This document shows, in pieces, positions 56,558 through 64,000 of a stretch of DNA of 64,000 nt (position 1 is the first letter of the stretch; each line of letters starts with the position of its first letter). A model generated the notes under the pieces. The model was given only the letters and a program-made list of their open reading frames with translations, was not told the origin of the DNA and made no database searches. Source of the stretch: Roseomonas sp. CECT 9278. GTDB lineage: Bacteria > Pseudomonadota > Alphaproteobacteria > Acetobacterales > Acetobacteraceae. The position numbers and the translations under genes were made by a program. The stretch spans positions 52,613 through 116,612 of the forward strand of contig NZ_CAKKLX010000014.1 of assembly GCF_918698155.1 (NCBI RefSeq), given 5' to 3'.

Positions 56558-57592
56558 ATGCGTCTGGCGATACTCGGGGCCGGGGCGATCGGCCCGGGCT
56601 GCGCCGTGCTCGCCGCGAGCCTGGGGCACCAGGCGGTGCTGTGGTCACCCTCGGGCGCCGGCACCGCCGGGATCGACGGCGTGCTGCAGGCCGAGGGGCA
56701 GGTCGAAGGGACCTTCCCCGTCAGTGTCGCGACCACGCTGGCGGAGGCCTTCGCCGGCGCCGACGTCGCGCTGCTGACGGTGCCCGCCTATGCGCTGCCG
56801 GCGCTGCTGCCGCCGATCGCCGCCGCCATCCCGAAAGCACTGCCGCTGCTGATCGCGCCGGCGGCGTCGCTGGCGCCGCTGGCCTTCGCGCGGCTGCGCG
56901 GGCCGGGCGCGCCGGTCGGCGCCATGGCGACCACGCCGGTCACCGGCCGGCGCACCGGGCCCGACCGCGTGCGCATCGCCGCCATCCGTGCCTGGGTGGA
57001 GATGGGCGCGCTGCCCGGCGCTGCCGCGCCCGACCTGGCCGCGCTGGCCGAATCGCTGTTCGGCAATCGCTGGCCGGTGGTGCCGGATGCGCTGGCGGCC
57101 GCCTTCATCAACACCAACCCGATCGCCCACGCCGCGCTGGCGCTGGCGAATGTCACCCGCATCGAGCAGCGCGAAACCTGGGGCCAGTACGGGTTGATGA
57201 CGCCGGCCGTGTGCCGGCTGATGGAAACGCTCTGTGCCGAGCGCGACGCGCTGGCCGCACGCTTCGGCCACCATCCGCCGAGCCTGGTCGAGGCCCTGCA
57301 TCGCACCAACGGCGTGCCGCGCGGCCCGCTGCACGAGATGACGCAGGCGATCGAGCAGGGCCGCGGCGTCATCGCCGGGCCGACCGACATGCAGACCCGC
57401 TACGTGACCGAGGACGTGCCCTATGGCCTCGCTTTCTACCTGGCGCTGGCGGAGGCGATCGGCCAGCCCATGCCGGTCACCGCGGCCGCGGTCACGGTGA
57501 TCGAGACGCTGTGGGGCCGCGGCCTGCGGGACAATCCGCTGCTCGCCGGGCTCGACCTCGCGGACCTGCCGGGCACGCTCAATCGAGGTTGA
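56558..57592 (+). CDS. NAD/NADP octopine/nopaline dehydrogenase family protein
   Basis: A 344-residue dehydrogenase. The N-terminal Rossmann domain begins 'MRLAILGAGAIGPGCAVLAA' and the C-terminal helical domain has 'NTNPIAHAALALANVTRIEQ', with the conserved Asn and His of the octopine dehydrogenase family. Such enzymes reductively join an amino acid and a 2-oxo acid or oxidise the product. It sits between two Bug genes, which may bind the opine-like or 2-oxoacid substrate; that is inference. AAGGGG lies 7 bases before the ATG at 56558; 56552 is an alternative. Its end overlaps the next gene by 14 bases. Confidence 0.85.
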   Translation: MRLAILGAGAIGPGCAVLAASLGHQAVLWSPSGAGTAGIDGVLQAEGQVEGTFPVSVATTLAEAFAGADVALLTVPAYALPALLPPIAAAIPKALPLLIAPAASLAPLAFARLRGPGAPVGAMATTPVTGRRTGPDRVRIAAIRAWVEMGALPGAAAPDLAALAESLFGNRWPVVPDALAAAFINTNPIAHAALALANVTRIEQRETWGQYGLMTPAVCRLMETLCAERDALAARFGHHPPSLVEALHRTNGVPRGPLHEMTQAIEQGRGVIAGPTDMQTRYVTEDVPYGLAFYLALAEAIGQPMPVTAAAVTVIETLWGRGLRDNPLLAGLDLADLPGTLNRG

Positions 57593-58544
57593 TCGCCAGC
57601 GGCGCCACCACGCGGGCCCAGCGCGCCAGGTCCTCGCGCATCATGGCGGCGAAGGCGGCAGGGTTGCTCGGCGCCGGCGTGACACCGAGCCCGTCCAGCC
57701 GGTCGCGCAGCGCCGCATCCGCCAGCGCGCGGGCGAAGGCCTCGCGCCAGAAGGCGATGGCGGCCGGCGGCGTCCCGGCGCGCACCGACAGCCCGGTCCA
57801 GATGCTGGCGGTGAAGCCGGGCACCGCCTGCTCCGCCAGGGTCGGCACCGCGGGCAGGCTGGGAAAGCGGCGTTCGCCGGTGGTCGCCATCACCCGCAGC
57901 GCGCCGCCCTGGAAGCCGAGCACCGAGGGCACCGAGACGAACATCAGCGCGATGCGCCCCGCCAGCAGGTCGTTGAAGGCGGCCGCGGCGCCGCGATAGG
58001 GCACGTGCTCGACATTCAGCCGCTCGCGCGCCTTGAGGTCCTCCATGATGAGGTGCGTGTTGGTGCCGGTGCCGGTCGAGGCATAGGGCAGGGTCGTGGG
58101 CGCGGCGCGCGCCAGCGCCATCAGCGCGCCGGCATCGGCGGCGGCGATGCCCGGCCCGGCGAGCAGCGCGACCGGGCTGTCGAGCAGTTGCATCACCGGC
58201 GCGAGGTCGGCCTCGGGGTCGTAGGGCATGCGCCGCCCGATCGCCTTGGGAATGGTGGTCTGCCCGGCGGTGGCCAGCAGCAGCGTCAGCCCGTCCGCCG
58301 GGCTGCGGGCCACGGCCTCCCCGCCCAGGATGCCGCCGGCGCCGGCGCGATTCTCGATCACCAGCTGGTGGCCGCTGGCGGCCTGGATCGCCTGGGCGAA
58401 CAGCCGGCCCAGCACGTCCTGCGAACCGCCCGGGGCGAAGGGCACGACCAGGCGCGCCGGGCGGTCCGGCGCCCAGGCGCCCTGCGCCAGCGCGGGGGCC
58501 GGCAGGGCCAGGGCGGCGAGCAAGGCGCGGCGGGTCGGGGACAT
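57579..58544 (-). CDS. Bug/TctC-family substrate-binding protein
   Basis: A 321-residue Bug protein. The leader MSPTRRALLAALALPAPALA carries RR. Motifs are 'ARLVVPFAPGGSQDVLGRLF', 'LVIENRAGAGGILGGEAVAR', 'SPADGLTLLLATAGQTTIPK' and 'PYASTGTGTNTHLIMEDLKA'. The ligand loop ends SQD instead of the usual TD. It is convergent with the octopine-dehydrogenase-like gene, overlapping its 3' end by 14 bases. An ATG farther upstream (58631) lacks signal character. No membrane subunits nearby. Confidence 0.92.
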   Translation of the reverse strand: MSPTRRALLAALALPAPALAQGAWAPDRPARLVVPFAPGGSQDVLGRLFAQAIQAASGHQLVIENRAGAGGILGGEAVARSPADGLTLLLATAGQTTIPKAIGRRMPYDPEADLAPVMQLLDSPVALLAGPGIAAADAGALMALARAAPTTLPYASTGTGTNTHLIMEDLKARERLNVEHVPYRGAAAAFNDLLAGRIALMFVSVPSVLGFQGGALRVMATTGERRFPSLPAVPTLAEQAVPGFTASIWTGLSVRAGTPPAAIAFWREAFARALADAALRDRLDGLGVTPAPSNPAAFAAMMREDLARWARVVAPLAINLD

Positions 58545-58688
58545 GGCGGGGCTCTCCTCGGGCCCTGCAGTCTTGGCCTGGCGCGGGGCGCGCGCAATCC
58601 GTGCGTGGCGAGCGCGGGCGCCAGCCTTCACGCCGTTGACGCCAGGGCTTCATTGCCCCGCCATGATGGGCGCGCTACCTGGGCGCTG

Positions 58689-59612
58689 ATGGAAGCCGTC
58701 GCCCGTTCGCCCGAGGAAGCGTTGAAGCCGCGCCGGCTGCTGCGCCGCAACCCGCTGCGCTTCAGCCCCTGGATGCGGGGCGATGCCTGGGGCGACGTGA
58801 TGGAACCGCGGCCGATCGGCGGCCGGTTCCGCGCGGTCCGGCGCATGGCCAGCGCGGCAATCTGGACGCTGCTGTGCATCCCGATCCAGGCGGTGCTGCT
58901 GCGGGTTTCGCAGGGCGGCGCGAAGCGTTTCGGGCGGACCTACCACGCGGTGCTGTGCCGGCTGATCGGCATCAAGGTGCAGGTGGTGGGCACGCCGAGC
59001 GCCTCGCCCGCGGTGCTGTACGTGTCCAACCATTCCTCCTGGCTCGACATCCTGGTGCTGGGCGGGGTGCTTGAGGCAGCCTTCGTGTCGAAGGCCGAGG
59101 TCGGCACCTGGCCGGTGGTGGGCACCGTGGCGCGGCTCGGCCGCACGGTCTTCGTCAGCCGCACGCGCTCGGGCACCGGCAAGGAGGCCGGGGACATCCA
59201 GCAGCGCCTGGCGGCGGGGGACAGCATCATCCTGTTCCCCGAAGGCACGTCCAACGATGGCACGCGGGTGCTGCCCTTCCGGTCGTCCTTCCTGTCGGTG
59301 GCGCAGGATGCGAAGCAGGTGCAGCCGGTCTCGCTGGTCTATGACCGGCTGGGCGGGCTGCCGGCCTGCCGCCGCGACCGGCCCTTCTTCGCCTGGTATG
59401 GCGACATGGACATCGCGACGCATTTCTGGCGCATCGCCCGGCGGTCCGGCGCGCGCGCCACGGTGCTGCTGCACGAACCCGCCGACCCGGCGGGCTTCGC
59501 CGACCGCAAGGCGCTGACGGCGGCGGCCAGCGAGGTGGTGGCCGAGGGCGCGGCGCTGCTGCGGCAGAACCGGCCGGTGGCGCCGCTCAGGTTGCGCGGT
59601 TCGGCCGGCTGA
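58689..59612 (+). CDS. 1-acyl-sn-glycerol-3-phosphate acyltransferase (PlsC/OlsA-like)
   Basis: A 307-residue acyltransferase anchored by an N-terminal hydrophobic segment ('MASAAIWTLLCIPIQAVLLR'). It has the NHx4D motif 'YVSNHSSWLDILVLGGVL' near residue 115, 'VFVSRTRSGTGKEAGDIQQR', and 'IILFPEGTSNDGTRVLPFRS' with the FPEG motif. It acylates lysophosphatidate or, as OlsA, lyso-ornithine lipid. In relatives such a gene often lies near olsB and upstream of miaB, which supports OlsA, but PlsC cannot be excluded. Confidence 0.9.
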   Translation: MEAVARSPEEALKPRRLLRRNPLRFSPWMRGDAWGDVMEPRPIGGRFRAVRRMASAAIWTLLCIPIQAVLLRVSQGGAKRFGRTYHAVLCRLIGIKVQVVGTPSASPAVLYVSNHSSWLDILVLGGVLEAAFVSKAEVGTWPVVGTVARLGRTVFVSRTRSGTGKEAGDIQQRLAAGDSIILFPEGTSNDGTRVLPFRSSFLSVAQDAKQVQPVSLVYDRLGGLPACRRDRPFFAWYGDMDIATHFWRIARRSGARATVLLHEPADPAGFADRKALTAAASEVVAEGAALLRQNRPVAPLRLRGSAG

Positions 59613-59810
59613 TGCGGCGCCGCGCGGGGGCAGGATCCGTGCCTCCCGGTCGAGACGACGCTTGACCCGACGCGACGCCGCCCGCCACGCTCGGTGGCAT
59701 GGTGTTCCGCTTCGGGCCAAAGGTCGCTTGACCCGCACCGCCCCGGTGCGCATGTCCCCCGCCGATCCTCGCCGCACCCCGCGCGGCGGGGCCGCGGAGC
59801 CTGACCCTGA

Positions 59811-61186
59811 ATGACCGACAGCACCCCCCCACGGAAGCGCCTGCTGATCCGCACCTGGGGCTGCCAGATGAATGTGTATGACAGCGCCCGCATGGCGGAT
59901 GTGCTCGCACCGCTCGGCTACGCGCCGACCGAGCAGGTGGAGGAGGCCGACATGGTCATCCTCAACACCTGCCACATCCGCGAGAAGGCGACGGAGAAGG
60001 TGTTCTCCGACCTGGGTCGCCTGCGGGACGTGAAGCGCGAAAAAGGCGGCGACATGGTCATCGCGGTCGCCGGCTGCGTCGCCCAGGCCGAGGGCGCCGA
60101 GATCACCGCCCGCGCGCCCTGGGTGGATATCGTGCTCGGCCCGCAATCGTACCATCGCTTGCCGGAGATGGTGGCCCGCGCCTCCCGCGCCGCGGGTGCC
60201 GTGATCGAGACCGACTTCCCCGCCGAGGACAAGTTCGACCACCTGCCCGAGACCGCCGCACCGCAGGGTGTCACCGCCTTCCTCACGGTGCAGGAAGGCT
60301 GCGACAAGTTCTGCTCCTTCTGCGTGGTGCCCTATACGCGGGGATCGGAGTATTCGCGCCCCGCCGCGGCGATCGTGGCGGAGGCCGAGCGGCTGGTCGC
60401 GCTCGGCGCGCGGGAGATCACGCTGCTCGGCCAGAACGTGAATGCCTGGCATGGCGAAGGGCCGGATGGGCGGGCCTGGACGCTCGGGCGGCTGGCGCGG
60501 CGGCTGGCGGAGATCCCGCGCCTGGCGCGCATCCGCTACACCACCTCCCACCCGCGCGACATGGACGACGACCTGGTCGCCGCGCATCGGGATACGTCCG
60601 CGCTGATGCCCTTCCTGCACCTGCCGGTGCAGTCGGGGTCCGACAGCATCCTGAAGATGATGAACCGTGGGCACACGGCGGATGACTACCGGCGGCTGGT
60701 GGACCGGCTGCGCGCGGCGCGCCCGGACCTGGCGCTGTCCACCGACATCATCGCCGGCCATCCGGGCGAATCGGACGCCGACCATGCCGAGACCCTGGCG
60801 CTGATCCGCGACATCGGCTTCGCGCAGTCCTTCTCCTTCAAGTATTCCGCGCGGCCGGGCACGCCGGCCGCCACCATGGCCGGGCCGGTGGACGAAGCGT
60901 TGAAGGATGCGCGCCTCGCCGAAATCCAGGCGCTGCTGCGCGACCAGCAGGCCGCCTTCAACCGGTCCCGCGCCGGCATGGTCGCGCAGGTGCTGGTGAC
61001 CGGCCCCGGCCGGCACCCCGGGCAGATGGCCGGGCGAACGCCCTGGCTGAACCCGGTGCATTTCGACGGCCCCGACAGCCTGACGGGCCAGGTGGTGCCG
61101 GTGCGGATCACCGCCGGGCATCCCAATTCACTCTCGGGCGTTCTGCCCATGCCGGACGATGCGACAACCAGGGAGAGACCAGCCGC

Positions 61187-61190
<4 letters not shown>
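59811..61190 (+). CDS. miaB: tRNA-2-methylthio-N6-dimethylallyladenosine synthase MiaB
   Basis: A 459-residue radical-SAM methylthiotransferase that modifies A37 in tRNAs reading UNN codons. It has the N-terminal UPF0004 domain with three Cys ('[16 protein letters not shown]', '[12 protein letters not shown]', 'AVAGCVAQ'), the radical-SAM CxxxCxxC in '[18 protein letters not shown]' near residue 165, and a C-terminal TRAM domain ('[19 protein letters not shown]'). Motifs and length are canonical. The phoH start overlaps its stop (TTGA). Confidence 0.97.
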
Positions 61191-62219
<1,029 letters not shown>

Positions 62220-62236
<17 letters not shown>

Positions 62237-62741
62237 CCGTCCCGGCGCGCGCCATGGTGGCGCGGCCGGGCTTCGGAGCGGATTACTGGAGATGGCGGAC
62301 ATCTCCGTGGTCCTGGCGGCGCCAGGCTGGCGCGCCGCCGTGAAGCGGCCGGAGGCGCTGGTGCGCCGGGCCGCCCATGCCGCGCTGCGCGAAGCGGGGG
62401 CCCATGGCGCCGTGACCGTGCTGCTGACGGACGACCTCGCAGTCAAGCGCCTCAACGGCACCCATCGGGCCAAATCCAAGCCGACCAACGTGCTGTCCTT
62501 CCCGGCCGGCGCGCCCGGGCAACTGGGCGATGTCGCGCTGGCCCTGGGCGTGGTGCGACGCGAGGCGCGCGAGGCCGGGCGCAGCGCCTCCGCCCACCTG
62601 GCCCACCTGGTCGCCCATGGCGCGCTGCACCTGGCCGGGCACGACCACATCGAGGCCGGCGAGGCGCGGCGCATGGAGCGCGCCGAGGCCCGCGTGATGC
62701 GCCGGCTTGGCCTGCCCAACCCCTGGCGAGGCGTGTCGTGA
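62220..62741 (+). CDS. ybeY: Endoribonuclease YbeY
   Basis: A 173-residue metallo-RNase for rRNA maturation and ribosome quality control. It shows 'TNVLSFPAGAPGQLGDVALA' and the zinc motif 'HLVAHGALHLAGHDHIEAGE' with three His near residue 145. AGGAGAGGT is just before the ATG at 62220, giving a 17-base overlap with phoH. The homologous start MADISVVLAA at 62292 is also possible and would give about 149 residues, closer to the usual size. Confidence 0.92.
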
Positions 62742-62766
62742 TGCGCGCCGAACCCTCCTCCCTGTG

Positions 62767-62789
62767 CGGATCGCGCCACGCGCGATCCG
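62767..62789. terminator. Hairpin between ybeY and the CorC-like gene
   Basis: CGGATCGCG and CGCGATCCG form a perfect 9-bp stem with a 5-base loop, 25 bases beyond the ybeY stop. There is no T run. It may terminate or stabilise the upstream transcript, while the downstream gene may have its own promoter in the 160-base gap. Confidence 0.45.
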
Positions 62790-62901
62790 GGAGCGCACGG
62801 CGCGACCGCGCCCAGACCTCCAGACGCTGCCCGCGCGCCAGTGCGGGGCGCGAAAGCCAAGCCCGCGGATGCGGGCGCCCGGCGTCTGAGGGCATGACAT
62901 C

Positions 62902-63801
62902 GTGAGCGACGTCGGCTCAAAGCCGGGGCTGTTCTGGAAACTGCAGGGCATGCTCCGCCGCAAGGAGGCGGAATCCGTCCGCGACCGCGTCGGCGAACTG
63001 ATCGAACGCCGCGACGACAAGGGCGACGTGGATGGCGAGGCACCCGACGCCTCCGACCTCGACACCCAGGAACGCGCGCTGCTGTCCAACGTGCTGCGGC
63101 TGCGGGGAACCACCGCCTACGACGTCATGGTGCCGCGCGCCGACATCATGGCGATGCCGGAGGATTATACGCTGGACCAGGCGATCGCGCTGATCCAGCG
63201 CGACGGGCACAGCCGCTACCCGGTCTATCGCGAAAGCCTCGATGACATCGCGGGCATGGTCCATATCAAGGATGTGTTCGCCGCGGTCGGGACATCCGGG
63301 CCGTTCAGCCTGAAATCCATCGAGCGCAAGCCGCTGTTCGTGGTGCCGTCCATCCCGGTGCTCGACCTGCTGCTGCAGATGCGCCAGGCGCGCACCCACA
63401 TGGCGCTGGTGGTGGACGAATACGGCGGCATCGACGGCCTGGTCACCATCGAGGACCTGGTCGAGACGATCGTCGGCGACATCTCCGACGAACACGACGA
63501 AGACGCCACGCCACAGATGATGGAACGGCCGGACGGCACCATCGAACTCGACGCCCGGATGCCGGTCGAGAGCTTCGAGGCCCGGCTCGGCCAGATCCTG
63601 ACCGACGAAGAACGCGCCGCCGACATCGACACCGTCGGCGGGCTGGTCTTCACCCTGGCAGGGCGCGTGCCCGCGAAGGGCGAACTCGTCTCCCACCCGT
63701 CAGGGCTGGAATTCCGCATCCTCGACGCCGACCCGCGCCGCATCCGCCGCGTGCGCGTGCGACGACCCGGGACACAACCCGCACGCGCGGCGGCCGAGTA
63801 G
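62902..63801 (+). CDS. Hemolysin family CBS-domain protein (CorC/YbeX-like)
   Basis: A 299-residue cytosolic protein. A charged N-terminus is followed by 'RLRGTTAYDVMVPRADIMAM' (start of the first CBS domain), 'GHSRYPVYRESLDDIAGMVH' and 'MALVVDEYGGIDGLVTIEDL' (second CBS domain), and a CorC_HlyC domain ('ADIDTVGGLVFTLAGRVPAK'). It lacks the DUF21 membrane domain, so it is the short CorC/YbeX form linked to Mg/Co efflux or ribosome stress. It starts with GTG. In relatives lnt follows. Confidence 0.92.
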   Translation: MSDVGSKPGLFWKLQGMLRRKEAESVRDRVGELIERRDDKGDVDGEAPDASDLDTQERALLSNVLRLRGTTAYDVMVPRADIMAMPEDYTLDQAIALIQRDGHSRYPVYRESLDDIAGMVHIKDVFAAVGTSGPFSLKSIERKPLFVVPSIPVLDLLLQMRQARTHMALVVDEYGGIDGLVTIEDLVETIVGDISDEHDEDATPQMMERPDGTIELDARMPVESFEARLGQILTDEERAADIDTVGGLVFTLAGRVPAKGELVSHPSGLEFRILDADPRRIRRVRVRRPGTQPARAAAE

Positions 63802-63835
63802 GCGCCAAGGGTGGGGATGGGTTGGCGTAGGGCGA

Positions 63836-63975
63836 CCGGGGGGCCAGCCCCCCGGACCCCCCGCTGGGAGGCGACCGCCTCCCAGACCCGGGGTCAAAGG
63901 GCTGGTGGGCAGGAGGGGCATGGTGCGCCCTTCCAACAGGTCCCACCCCTGAGCCCCTCCCCCCCACCAGCCCTT
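63836..63975. repeat. Cluster of nested GC-rich palindromes
   Basis: Three inverted repeats sit after the CorC-like gene. CCGGGGGGC/GCCCCCCGG is at 63836-63855, CTGGGAGGCG/CGCCTCCCAG at 63864-63885, and AAGGGCTGGTGGG/CCCACCAGCCCTT at 63897-63909 and 63963-63975. They resemble dispersed GC-rich palindromic elements known in Acetobacteraceae and could block transcription toward the next gene. Confidence 0.75.
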
Positions 63976-64000
63976 CACTCTCCGCGGGTCCGGGGGCACG

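Overview
This is a very GC-rich chromosomal window in which almost every third codon position is G or C. That bias produces hundreds of false antisense reading frames, some over 900 codons long. Gene content points to an alphaproteobacterium, most likely an Acetobacteraceae member of the Roseomonas type. The evidence is a MucR/Ros regulator, an OlsB ornithine-lipid acyltransferase, the tsaB-rimI-mucR-fur neighbourhood, the miaB-phoH-ybeY-corC block, DUF6481 and DUF3606 proteins, and many orphan TctC/Bug solute-binding proteins. I see no integrase, transposase, phage gene, CRISPR array or rRNA. The genus assignment is inference.

Layout. 1-7.5 kb: an amidohydrolase cut by the window edge, a family-5 ABC solute-binding protein, two coupled Bug proteins, a methyltransferase, an ATC-hydrolase-like protein, a lipoprotein and a DUF805 membrane protein. 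7.5-17.2 kb: an amidase, then a minus-strand acyl-CoA catabolic operon. In transcription order it encodes an ADP-forming acyl-CoA synthetase, a MaoC dehydratase, an ICL/PEPM lyase, CoA-transferase A and B, an acyl-CoA dehydrogenase, a crotonase and a second acyl-CoA dehydrogenase, with many ATGA overlaps. 17.2-25.5 kb: envelope genes (lytic transglycosylase with SPOR domain, glycine-zipper lipoprotein, Wzm/Wzt-like ABC exporter), a 27-bp hairpin repeat array, and a fused membrane/spermidine-synthase protein.

25.5-34.5 kb: a ThDP enzyme, an atypical SDR, a DUF2252 protein behind an FNR-like box, a Bug protein, two oxidoreductases, and small stress-type genes (DUF3606, DUF6481, cold-shock protein). 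34.8-44.8 kb: a ligase-carrier-acyltransferase fusion, a Bug protein, an AsmA-like protein, an MBOAT O-acyltransferase with an SGNH-like partner, and small membrane proteins. 44.8-49.9 kb: tRNA-Ala(CGC), yggT, a DUF167 gene, folD, a PaiB-like protein, an amidase and a Bug protein.

50.1-64 kb: a housekeeping stretch, tsaB-rimI-(TusA-like)-mucR-fur-olsB and then plsC/olsA-miaB-phoH-ybeY-corC. About 5 kb of accessory genes (GST, EamA exporter, two Bug proteins, an octopine-dehydrogenase-family enzyme) separate olsB from the acyltransferase.

The genes suggest an oligotroph with many periplasmic carboxylate-binding proteins, flexible acyl-CoA catabolism and lipid remodelling through ornithine lipids. 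I did not find a clearly new defence or mobile system. The most notable items are the ligase-carrier-acyltransferase fusion, the 27-bp hairpin array, hairpins that enclose ribosome binding sites, a probable CTG start for rimI, an FNR-like box, and degenerate metal sites in both MucR and Fur.
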